Shown one piece after another: positions 54,101 to 63,700 of a stretch of DNA of 64,000 nucleotides. Positions within the stretch are counted from its first letter, which is position 1. Every line of letters begins with the position of its first letter. A program made the position numbers and the translations under genes. The notes beneath the pieces are model-generated. The model had not been told where the DNA came from, ran no database searches, and saw only the letters and a list, made by a program, of their open reading frames with translations. Where the stretch lies: NCBI GenBank assembly GCA_026770025.1, contig JAMXDE010000003.1, positions 124,001 to 188,000 of the forward strand. Reading direction: 5' to 3'. Source of the stretch: Craspedostauros australis (Eukaryota > Bacillariophyta > Bacillariophyceae > Mastogloiales > Achnanthaceae).

Positions 54101-55168
54101 CATGATGGGCGGTGATTTGTCCTTGGTAAGAAACACCCATACATAGCATGTACATGCATCGACCACAAGAAGGTATGCGCAGAATCCATCGACGGAGTGG
54201 ATGACTCGTTGAGCGCCTTGGGACTTCTTGCGTTGGCCGTACGCATCGTCAGTGGCTCTCATGAACCCAAAATCGACATGGAATCTAGCGCCAGCAACGT
54301 TGGCTGTGGCCGTGTCATTGGGGCCGCGTGTGGCATGTTGATATCTTGCCTTGCTGCACGTGTCACAGTGTCGAAGTGGGTGAATGTGCTTTGTAACAGA
54401 CGCCGGAATACCAGTGGAGCACTTGGAAAGCTTTTGCAGCTGTGCCATGCCCACATGCCCAAGTCGTAGATGCCAAAGTTCCGACAGGAGTGTAGGTGAG
54501 GCCTGCCTCAAGGTCATGGCTTGTGGACAAACGCCTCCAAAGAAGTACAGACCGTTGCGAATGTACAGCGGCACTCGAAGATTGTTATCCGGAGACTTGA
54601 AGACGATGTGAGCACTGTGCTGGGTGGATTCGATGCCAAAGCTGGTGTATGGGTTGTCACGCTGTCTGATGATGGACTGTGGCGACACAAGCGTATCAGC
54701 CAGTCGTGGGCACAGAAGAGTGTGCACCGAAATATGCGCGCCGTCGCCACAGGATAGCCGCATGTACCCTTCTCCCGGGCACTCCATAGCAGGCGAAGAT
54801 GAGTCCGCTGCTTCAAGGCTGGAAGGAGTAGTAAATGTGGTATAGCCACATAGGAGACGCGCATGTGGAGTCGCGCAAACGTTGGCACCAAGATCACACT
54901 GACCATGGATTCAGTGGCGCCATTCGCCGTTGTGAGACCCTGCAAGTGCATTTGCACAGAGCGGGACTGTCGTTGACGTCATGAAACGATCCGGTCCCGT
55001 GATTTGCACTTGGGGTGAGACAGTTTGCAGCGGAGATGCAACGCTGGTGGGCGTGCCTTTTTGCATCCCGCATGGGCAAGCAACGGGTAGTAGCCGTTCA
55101 CCGGAGAGTCGCTCTACTTCCGGCCGGCAAGAACAAAATCCTGGAACAGGATCTGCGCCGTGCGCTCG
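51149..55168 (-). pseudogene. Copia pol with three in-frame stop codons
   Basis: One frame from 55168 to a TAA at 51149 (about 1340 codons), in -1 phase relative to gag and overlapping it by about 54 nt. It contains a protease site QCDLGANVCA (near 54890), a zinc region with LWHLRLGHVG...HCDTC, integrase with HVDFGFM and RVDLGGEL and the Glu in NGKVERLNK, RT with VCDGSTRGG and LRQVDDF (VDD at 52262-52270), and RNase H with YVDADWG and SSTEADFVAA. Three nonsense codons break it: TGA (54911-54913) just before the protease Asp, TAG (53990-53992) between the second Asp and the Glu of integrase, and TGA (53816-53818) after integrase. Two are CGA-to-TGA type and one CAG-to-TAG type. No frameshift within pol is needed. 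Confidence 0.9.
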
Positions 55169-56772
55169 TCATCGCTGCCACTGTCGCCGTCCTCACTCGC
55201 TGAGTCACGCCCATGATGGACAAGAGCGATAGCCCTGGCAACTGTGCTTGCACGCTCGCTGGAGTATACCTCCTTGTATGTCTTGAGAACCTTCGCAGCA
55301 AGGTCAGGTTCTGACTCACGGAGCTCCGCGAAATGCAGATCACGTGCCCATGGAAGGCAGCTGCGCGCATGATGTCCCTTGCGGTGGCATGCAGAACAGA
55401 ACGCATCCTTGTCTGGTTGATAGAACTTGGATCGCTTGCACTCGCCGCGCTTACCGTCACCACCAGACTTCCCAGACGAACGTGTTTGCACATGGTGGCC
55501 AACATTGGACGTCGCGGCAGTGGGATCTCCTTGGATGGTACGGGCAAGGGCCGACACGTGGAGGTGAGGTGGCACGCGCTTGTTGCCTGGTACCAGGGAC
55601 AGAGACGTGATATGGTGTTCCACAGGCATGTGGTGAGAGCGAAGACCTTCAAGGAACCGGCGGGAGAGCTCCACATCAGTGATCGTGCAACAGTGAATGA
55701 CGCTCTCAGTTTGTTGGAACTCCAATAACGCCATGGCGAACTTGATGACATCCTGTGAATCGCCATACTCAGGTGCTTGGCTGACGGTGTTGGCGACATG
55801 CATGTACGCGTCGGAGAGCACTTGATGAAGGAAAAGGAAGGACGACAAGTGATGTGGCGACATGCCAAAAGTCCCAGAATAGAATAGGGAGATGGCAGGG
55901 TCGCTCAGATCGAGGATGTCCTTCTGCTGTAACTTCTTGTTCAGCCACTCGCCGGCGCGGATGACACGCTCGTGTGAAGCGTTGCGCGGAATGATGGAGC
56001 ACTGAGGACTGAACGCGGAAAGTGGACAGATGTGGATGTCCACACCAGCAGCCTCGGCTTGGAGTTGTGTGTACCACTTGAGTACTCCAGCAGGCGCGTC
56101 CCCAGCAAGCTTCAGTTCCCAGCGTTGCCAGTAGCCAATGGCGGCATACGAAGGCTCCGTGACCATGGGAACCTCCTCGAAGTGAAAATGAGGGAGAGTG
56201 GCAGGGTTGTTGCGTGCCATGGCGTAGGTAAGGCCAGAGCCGGTGATGAAGTCGACGGTGTGCGCTGGTTCTTCACCAACATCAAGAGGAGCATCGCTGG
56301 TGCCAACACCACGGCCTGCGGTTGCGACGGGCGTGTCACTGCAGGGTGTAGAGGCATCACCATGTTCGGAGGGATGGGCATCGTCGGCGGCACCGCCAGA
56401 TGCAAGGGTACCAGAGGCACCATGGTCTTCAGGGGAAGTCTTGTCGCGAACTGCAGGAGGCTTTTTGGCCTTGCCGAATGTGCGGAGTACAGGGCGTTCC
56501 AGTGTGGTGAACCACGCGTTGAAATCAGGGTTTGCTTCCGCGTATGCGCGAAGATTGCGGAGTCCAAAACAACGAGTGATGGATCCAGACTTCCAGCCGT
56601 CCAAGACAGTCTCGAACTCCTCTTCAGAGGTATTGAGGAAGTCAGCGAATTCACCGTCAGAGGCGATTTTGGAATGCTTGGAGAAGTCAGCGAGCCATGT
56701 CCAATTGAGGCGACGGAAGAGTTCCTCTGTGTCGTGGAATGGAGTTTTGTTGGGGTTGTCACTCGTGGGCAT
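55114..56772 (-). CDS. Gag-like protein of the second Copia element (552 aa)
   Basis: Uninterrupted frame from ATG at 56772 (MPTSDNPNKTPFHD) to TAG at 55114. An N-terminal helical region of a gag-like coat protein (ELFRRLNWTWLADFSKHSK) and a Pro/Ala/Thr-rich linker lead to a central capsid-like domain (about 200-400). A CCHC zinc knuckle CSACHRKGHHARSC lies near residues 455-470, then an acidic C-terminus. It is intact although pol is not, so particles could still form. Expression of pol would need a -1 shift in the 55115-55168 overlap. No classical slippery heptamer was found there. Confidence 0.9.
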   Translation of the reverse strand: MPTSDNPNKTPFHDTEELFRRLNWTWLADFSKHSKIASDGEFADFLNTSEEEFETVLDGWKSGSITRCFGLRNLRAYAEANPDFNAWFTTLERPVLRTFGKAKKPPAVRDKTSPEDHGASGTLASGGAADDAHPSEHGDASTPCSDTPVATAGRGVGTSDAPLDVGEEPAHTVDFITGSGLTYAMARNNPATLPHFHFEEVPMVTEPSYAAIGYWQRWELKLAGDAPAGVLKWYTQLQAEAAGVDIHICPLSAFSPQCSIIPRNASHERVIRAGEWLNKKLQQKDILDLSDPAISLFYSGTFGMSPHHLSSFLFLHQVLSDAYMHVANTVSQAPEYGDSQDVIKFAMALLEFQQTESVIHCCTITDVELSRRFLEGLRSHHMPVEHHITSLSLVPGNKRVPPHLHVSALARTIQGDPTAATSNVGHHVQTRSSGKSGGDGKRGECKRSKFYQPDKDAFCSACHRKGHHARSCLPWARDLHFAELRESEPDLAAKVLKTYKEVYSSERASTVARAIALVHHGRDSASEDGDSGSDDERTAQILFQDFVLAGRK

Positions 56773-56901
56773 GATGGCGATGACGGAACGAGGCGTTGAG
56801 CAAAGAGAGAGATGAGATGAGCTGCGTTTGGATGGGGATTTCCAAAATACAGAGAGGGTGACGAAGCAATGGGGATTGTCTTATATAGTACAAGCGTATT
56901 T

Positions 56902-56911
56902 CCTCATAACC
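56902..56911 (-). promoter_or_regulatory. Probable half-tRNA primer binding site
   Basis: Directly after the 5' LTR the element strand reads GGTTATGAGG. Nine of these bases (GGTTATGAG) are complementary to CTCATAACC, the anticodon loop and adjoining stem of eukaryotic initiator tRNA-Met. Drosophila copia and yeast Ty5 use a cleaved half of that tRNA as primer. No match to a tRNA 3' end is visible. Confidence 0.65.
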
Positions 56912-57053
56912 TGTGATGATCGGGAGACGATACGAGTAGTGTGTGTGTGTGTGTGTGATGTGAAGTTATTATGACTCGTCTCTGTTGTCTCTGCTGAGGC
57001 TGTGAACAGGGGTTCATTTGCTGCTCCGTCTGGCCTTCGACCGTATACCAACA
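56912..57053 (-). repeat. 5' LTR of the second Copia element
   Basis: 142 bp, identical to the 3' LTR apart from 4 extra bases in a GT microsatellite. It begins TGTTGGTATACGG on the element strand. Confidence 0.95.
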
Positions 57054-57058
57054 GATAC

Positions 57059-59674
57059 AACGCGCGACAGGCGGAATGCGTGATGTTGATAACATAGAGA
57101 GCTGTTGAACGGACAAAACAAGATCCTGCCCAACTCGCTCCACCCAACCAACCCACCACAGACAAAGCCCACCACAAGCAATCCACACGATGTCATTGTG
57201 CTTTGTCTGTCGCCTTCATCTCGTTCTTGGCATTGTACAAGCATATAGTATTGTATCATTGAGTATTATACAAACTTCTCCACCCACCCAGACGCCGATC
57301 ATCGCGTGTTCAATCCCTTCGTGACTTCTGCCGTTGGCATCTCCCACCACATATGCATGTAACACAGAGCAGAGCAGATCCACGCGACGCAAGGTGAAGT
57401 GAAGAATTGTGAAGCAGGCGATCATCCATCCGCGCCCACCCTGAAGCACCCCGACGCACTGGTATTCGCGCAGTGAACGAAAGCGAGAAGGGTGGCAGAG
57501 AGCATGAATCATGCTGCGACGAAAGCCGACGCTCGCGGCAGCATCGGGAGCGACAGTGGCAACAACAGCAACAAAATCAGAACAAGCAGCAGCATCAGCA
57601 CCAACAACAAAATCAATCCCATTCGAACGAATACAACGGTCGGTGGACATCGCCCAAGCAATGGAAACGAAGGCACGCCGCAGCGGACTCGGCCGACGAC
57701 GAAGCTCCTCGTCCTCCTCGTGCTGTTCCAAATATCCATGTTTTTCATGTCATCCATTCTGTACTGGGGCCCCGACTCCATTCCTCCGGAAGATCCCATC
57801 GCGGAGATGGAGGCGGGGATGCCCATTGAGGTGCACGAAGTCTCGGCGATGAACACGATGGAACCGGCACCGGCCACTGCTGCTCCTACTCATCCACGAG
57901 CGACATCCGCACCAGCGAGCACGATGCCACGTCTCATCGTCCACGTCGGACCATCCAAGACGGCCTCCACGACTCTCCAACGTCGCATGCGGTTTCTGCT
58001 AACCTTCCACGACCTTGCCAGGGATAATTACACCTACGTTGGAAAGGGCCACGCGGGTGAATCATACCAAGGCCTCGAGATGCGGAACACCTACAATCTA
58101 TTCTCCGAAAGCTGCATCTCTCGTTCGGCCACCGTCCTGCAAGAGGAAGAGAATCGGATACTATCCACGAACTCAAGCAACACGGATGTTTCCGCTTTCT
58201 TGTATTCGCCGGCGCTCCCGCGATGCATGAAAAACACGAGAATGGTGCTGCGCGCATTGAAAAACGACGGTTTGTCTCTGATTCTCAGCGACGAACGGTG
58301 GTCTCACAAGATGCTCTTGGAGGCAGGCGGGGTCTTCACTCATCCGCTCTATTTCCAGGTCTTCAAGCACGTGCTGCAAGATTGGAACGTGTCCTTCGTC
58401 GTGACTTACAGGCGTACCTTCGAATGGATGCTCAGCAGCATGAAGCAGTACAATGCGATGAAGACGCAGATGGGAGACGCCCCGTGCCGCCAATGGCCTT
58501 CTGATGGCGGGGAACCGTACGAAGACACCTGGAAGATGATTCAGGAATGGGTCGAATCCAATACAACGGTTCCCAACGGCCAGCACGAGAAGGTGACGAT
58601 TGCTGGCATCTTTATCTTCATGGATGGCGCCATTCAGATGTGGAGGAATGCAGGCTTCCCCGTCCACGTCATGAATCTTTATTCCCAACGCGATCTGAGC
58701 GAGCAGCTGCTCTGTGACGCTATCCCAGATGCTCCCAAGGCCTGCAAAACTAAGCAAAACAAGGAGCGGGATCGTCACCAGAACGTTCGCGACATGGAAT
58801 GGTACACCTTCAACGGAATTGTGTTCGAAGCTGCCAATCGCAGCATCATAAGTGCGGAGATGCAGGCCAACAAGATCCGCTCAGGGGTGGCCACCGATTT
58901 GGCAAAATACTTCGGAGAAACGCTCAACAAGACCAGGGTTCATCTTCCGCTCAAATGCCCGACGAAAACTGAACTTCAAGACTTTCTCGACATGTCACTT
59001 GCCATCGAGAAGAAATGGATGCCAGAGTTGTACGCCTCGCCTGATGGCGAAGCGGCGCATCGAGCATCGTTCCAACGCATCGCGTACGAAAAGCGCGAAT
59101 TTTGCAGTGTTGACATGGATCGGTTGTTTGACGAAGTGAAGTCGTGGGATGAGCTGTTGGAGAAGCTGAAGCAAGAATGGGATTGAAGATTGTTCACTTC
59201 GGCTCACGAACCATCAAAGACGAGCAGTCAATAGGTCAGCCAGAGCCCCCGCCTCGCCCTCGCGCAACGAAGGCAGCATGCGTGAAATGCCCTGTCGTGT
59301 CGTGTGTCTGCTGATGCCTCCCGACGAAAAAGAAGAGACTGGCGCATAGAAACACAGACAGTCAAATACAGACTGGCAGACACAAGACGCAGACAGGCAT
59401 GCATGCGATGATGCTGCACAAGCTGGTGCCATCTTTTCGGGTATCCGTGTTGGTCTGAATCGGCTCGCCCAGATGAGGTCCCAACATGACAGCACGTTGT
59501 TGGGACCTCTGAAGTTGCGAAAGGAGATGCAAAGACTGCCTCGGCGCTGGTGTCCGACCCTCTTGGCGACTGAATCGGAAACACCAACGAATCCTCCCTT
59601 CGGCACGAGTACGATCTATTCTTGTGGTTGCGGATAGGCACAAAGGAGGATGGTGCAGACAATGAGGACATTAC
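57059..59674 (+). repeat. Segmental duplication, copy 2 (sulfotransferase)
   Basis: Close copy of 35620-38133 in the same orientation. The left edge is immediately next to the target duplication of the second Copia element, so the element inserted at or very near the duplication border. The right edge is at ACATTAC (59674). Confidence 0.9.
57504..59186 (+). CDS. P-loop sulfotransferase-like type II membrane protein, copy 2
   Basis: 560 aa from the ATG at 57504. It has the same layout as the gene at 35995: signal anchor, Ala/Pro/Thr-rich stem, PAPS loop HVGPSKTASTTLQ and VTYRRTFEWMLSSMKQYN. Compared with copy 1, an 11-residue in-frame insertion (Ser/Asn/Thr-rich) lies in the cytosolic N-terminus and about 30 substitutions are spread over the middle (for example MQYLQTFHDLAK versus MRFLLTFHDLAR). 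The last about 110 residues and the 3' end are essentially identical. Both copies are intact, so both may be active. Confidence 0.88.
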   Translation: MNHAATKADARGSIGSDSGNNSNKIRTSSSISTNNKINPIRTNTTVGGHRPSNGNEGTPQRTRPTTKLLVLLVLFQISMFFMSSILYWGPDSIPPEDPIAEMEAGMPIEVHEVSAMNTMEPAPATAAPTHPRATSAPASTMPRLIVHVGPSKTASTTLQRRMRFLLTFHDLARDNYTYVGKGHAGESYQGLEMRNTYNLFSESCISRSATVLQEEENRILSTNSSNTDVSAFLYSPALPRCMKNTRMVLRALKNDGLSLILSDERWSHKMLLEAGGVFTHPLYFQVFKHVLQDWNVSFVVTYRRTFEWMLSSMKQYNAMKTQMGDAPCRQWPSDGGEPYEDTWKMIQEWVESNTTVPNGQHEKVTIAGIFIFMDGAIQMWRNAGFPVHVMNLYSQRDLSEQLLCDAIPDAPKACKTKQNKERDRHQNVRDMEWYTFNGIVFEAANRSIISAEMQANKIRSGVATDLAKYFGETLNKTRVHLPLKCPTKTELQDFLDMSLAIEKKWMPELYASPDGEAAHRASFQRIAYEKREFCSVDMDRLFDEVKSWDELLEKLKQEWD

Positions 59675-60744
59675 ACGGCAAATATCATGACAAATGACGA
59701 AGCACGACAGGGAGCAAATGTGCTTTTGTTCTTTGGCTTGGATGGCCCCTGACGTGCCCCTCTCGTGCCAATGCCGTCTCTCTTATACCTGCGTTTGGTG
59801 TTCTCAGACGAACCCGGACGGCCACGACTATTCCTTTGATTCGCGTGGCAAAATGGCGCCCTTGTTGAAGGATGGAAGGTTCGGTCTGATTGTCGCTCGT
59901 TGGTGTTGCCTTCGCGTCGACAGGACTGCGGTGATTTCTGCTCCCTCCTCAACATCCCAGGGTGTTGTTGGTGCCCACATCTCGACCTTGGTTGGCTCCA
60001 TCAAAAACCTCTGACAGAGGCATCGCGCAAGCGTGCGTATGGCTCGTACTCGTGGTGAACATGCAATCATAACGAGGATGGGTACTCAACAAAAACAAGA
60101 AGTTTTGGCACAAACACCGCATGCAAATGAATGGCCTTGTATAATAGATCGTATCAGAGCCGAAAGACAAGAAAGCCCCACAAAATGATCATTTGCTGAT
60201 CAGTCGCGTGGGTGGTTTCCTCTCGCCGCTCGAAGCAGCGAATGCGTCGCTGGGACATCAAAACGCCAACAGGAAACCAACTTCCAACGCATTTTGTGAC
60301 GCGCAAACACTTTGTTCTCGCTCTGCGCGGATTCGCGTCGGCGGGGCTGCAAGGATCCATTTCACCAGTCAGCAGCACGCGCACCACAGAAGATGACAGA
60401 GTGATTCGTCAAGACCCGAATTGGTAGCGCAAGGCGGAGGAGATCTCGCAGAACAAGAGTTCCTCCTGGAGAGGAGACTTGCCCAGCCTGCGAGAACACA
60501 CTCCTACGCGTATGTGCCCGTGCGCTTGGTGCTCGCGGAGGCTTTTGTTGCCTTCGCCGAATGTCCACAAGTGCACGAAGAAAAGGAAGGAAAGCAAAGC
60601 AAAGCCTACATTCGGAGGAGGTGCGAGCTGCACATCTCACAAGTCCGTTCCAGCAGTGGATTGTTTGGGACCAGTAAACCAACGTCAGCATTAATCCGCT
60701 CTTGAGCAACGATTCTTGCCGTAGACCCAACCGCCAACTTCACG
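59675..60744. other. Intergenic spacer upstream of the signalling ATPase gene
   Basis: About 1.07 kb with no gene recognised. It contains the 3' flank of sulfotransferase copy 2 and presumably the promoter and leader of the next plus-strand gene. CTCGTAC occurs near 60050. Confidence 0.5.
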
Positions 60745-63700
60745 ATGATGCCTCAGAGCAAGTTCGATGATGCTGGCATCGGGAGCGCTAGCACTGCCAG
60801 CACCAGCACGAATAGCACCACCGACAGCAACATCAACAGCAACCAGCAGAACCAACGGAACGAGAACGGCAACGAAAATGGCACTGGTGGTCTCATCGGC
60901 CACACTCTCGATGCCAAGCATCGGCTTGCCTTCGATCAGGTTGGTCTGATTGGCAGAGAAAAGGAAGTCCGGATCCTCCGCGCTGCGATTCAACAGCAAC
61001 CAAAAGAAGCCTCAGATGCTTCGCCACCACCGTCACCGCAACTGCCGTCCCCCCTAAGGACCAAGGACGGACCAACAGCAGATGATACAAGCGATACTGA
61101 GACTTCTGGCCACAGAGATGATGCGCAGTACCAATCGCCAAAACCATCAACAACGTCGCCATCTTCACTCCGATGCGCCGCATCCACGGCGCCGCGCACG
61201 CTGGTACTCGTCGCTGGACAATCTGGGAGCGGCAAGTCGGCGATCATCGACCACGCCAAGCACCAGGCAATGCGCACAAGAAGCCCACCACCCTCTGACA
61301 TTGACGCGGCAGGCGGCGAAGCAGGCGGCACTGCAACAACGGGCACAACCCCTGGCATCCTCTTCGTTTCTGGAAAATGCCAGCTGTCCAGCAAGAACGA
61401 GGGCACGCCGTACGCTGGAATCCAGCGAGCCATGGTCGAGCTGTGCGAGCAGATCGCGGCATCCCCAAGCCAAACCAATGCGGCAGACCACCAAGGGACG
61501 CCGATGAAATCTGACATTCAAAATTCCTTGTTGAAGAATCTATCCGCGGCTGAGATTCAACTCATCGGCAATGTCATTCCGAACATCCACGCCGCGGTTG
61601 GTGCTGATTCCTTGGTTGATGGCACAGGAGACAGGGTTTCGTCCTCGGCATCTGTCACATCTCATGGCTCCAGATCAGTGTCCCTCTTCGATGCCAATGG
61701 CGCAACCCAGTTCTCCGTCGAATACAGGAAGCACACGGATCGATTGAAATTCATCCTGCGACGGTTCATACAGATTCTGTGCAGCTGCCGATCCATTGTG
61801 GTGGTTGTCGACGATGTCCAATGGGCCGACCGTGCATCACTCGACCTCATTCAGACGTGGTTGTTGGACGACAAGAACACCTCATTGACGATCATCGCAG
61901 TCTACCGCTCCAACATGATCGATGAGAATCAATCGTTCAAGGCCACACTGGCCTCGCTGGAGGAATCCAAGCGGGAGAGATCCATTCGAATCGTCAGGCT
62001 CGCCATCGATGATTTCAGCGTCGACCAAGTCACTGATTACCTGACCAGATTGTTTTTCGTTTCCTCACAGCCGCCACAACTGTCGCAACTGTCGTCGCCA
62101 CCACCATCTCCACCACCAGCTGAACGGATTCAGCAGCTGGCAGAAGTTGTGCATAAGAAGACCGGCGGCAATCCATTCTTTGTGCAGCAGTACATCTCGT
62201 CACTGCACAGCAATGGATTGATCACTCAAGAGCACTCACACACGCCACAGCCGTCTTCGTCGAAGCTGCAATGGACGTGGAACCTGAATGCCCTCACAGC
62301 GAGCTCCTCTGTCAATACCAGCACCGTCATCGATCTGATGACGGAGAAGCTCCGACTGATCGCAGCGGGCGATCGGATACTCTCCATCGCGGCATGTCTT
62401 GGGAGCACGTTCTCCTTTGGCAACATCTGCCTCGTCATGAAAGGTCTCTCAATCCATTCGGATCATTCCAAGTTCTTCCGGCAGATCTTTCAAGCCAGCA
62501 CTTACGTGTCGGATGCGGATATTGCTGCCATGCTCGAGAGCTGCTGTGAGGCGGGCCTCATTCAACGAGTCCGCGATTCATCGAAAGGCAATGATAGCGA
62601 CAAGGATGATCAGAGCACTATCAGCGATGGGAACGGTGGAAAGCATGGCAAGAATAACCAATATTGCAACAAGAAGAGCACGAAGAAGAAGAAGAAGGCC
62701 AAGATCAAGACCCGGCAAGAATTCTGCTTTGTCCACGACAAGGTCCAGGAAGCTGCACTGGCACTCATCCCGACACAAGACCAGCTTTCTGAGCTCAACT
62801 ACCGCGTCGGTGAGATTCTACTGTACGGGATGCCCGCCAGCGAGCTCGAAACCAAGGTCTTCCTCGTCGCCAATCTACTCAACAAGCGACAGGATCTCAT
62901 GCCAGGCCATCGCAAGCAAGACCGGCGCATGAAGATCGTCATGCTCAATCACAACGCAGGAATGCAGGCCGCGAACTCATCTGCATTCCATCTGGCCGCG
63001 CAGTACTTCACCACCGCTATCGACCTCCTCCCGGAATCTCATTGGGAGACCTCCTTCAAGCAGAGCCTCATCCTGTACTCTTCCGCGGCCGAGAGCTGCT
63101 GCGTGGTGTGCGACTTCGACAGGGCAAGGTCGTACTGCTCCATCATCATGGACCAGCAGTGCAGCATCTTGGACAAGGTGAGGGCATACCACGTACTCAT
63201 CGACGTGTGCATGATAGAGACGCAAAAGGATCACGGGGTTACTCCAATAGACCTGTGCCTCGAGGTTCTGTCGAAGCTCGGATGTAACTTCCCAAAATCG
63301 AGCCTCGGTCGTGGTGTATACCTCGTCCGAGGCATGCTCACAGCAAAGACGATGATGAAGAGGTTGCAAAGGGAGACTGACGACGCCCTGGAATGCTGCG
63401 ATGATCGTTACCACGCGACAGTCATGAAATGCTTGGAAAAGCTCATGGGTACAGCATACTTAACTGCGCCTGACATGGTCCCATTGGTGATCTTCAAGAC
63501 CTTGAAGCGCAGTCTACGCGACGGAATCACTCCGCACATGGCCACAGTCGTTCCCTTCCATGGGCTCATACTTGGTTCCATCATGAACGATTTCGAAGCG
63601 GGCCAAGCATGTGGACAGCTTGCCTTGGATATCCTGAAACTCAGTGACGATCAGCACACGCACAGCCGGACGATTTTCAGTGTACACTCGCTCGTGCACC

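Larger units (their letters stand above)
50967..57053 (-). mobile_element. Second Ty1/Copia retrotransposon, short LTRs, pol disabled
   Basis: 6087 bp on the minus strand. It has 138-bp (50967-51104) and 142-bp (56912-57053) LTRs beginning TGTTGGTATACGG and ending ATCATCACA on the element strand. They are identical except for two extra GT units in one. 5-bp target duplications GATAC lie at 50962-50966 and 57054-57058. Internal order is gag (56772-55114), then a -1 pol frame (55168-51149) with protease, integrase, RT and RNase H, interrupted by three nonsense codons. It belongs to a different lineage from element A (short LTRs, separate gag frame, VDDF in RT, 5-bp duplication). Confidence 0.95.

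Noticed and set aside
53816-54913. In-frame TGA codons as selenocysteine in the second Copia pol
   Set aside because: Diatoms do make selenoproteins, but the sites correspond to Arg in related proteins, a TAG interrupts the same frame, and no SECIS-like element is expected in a retroelement.
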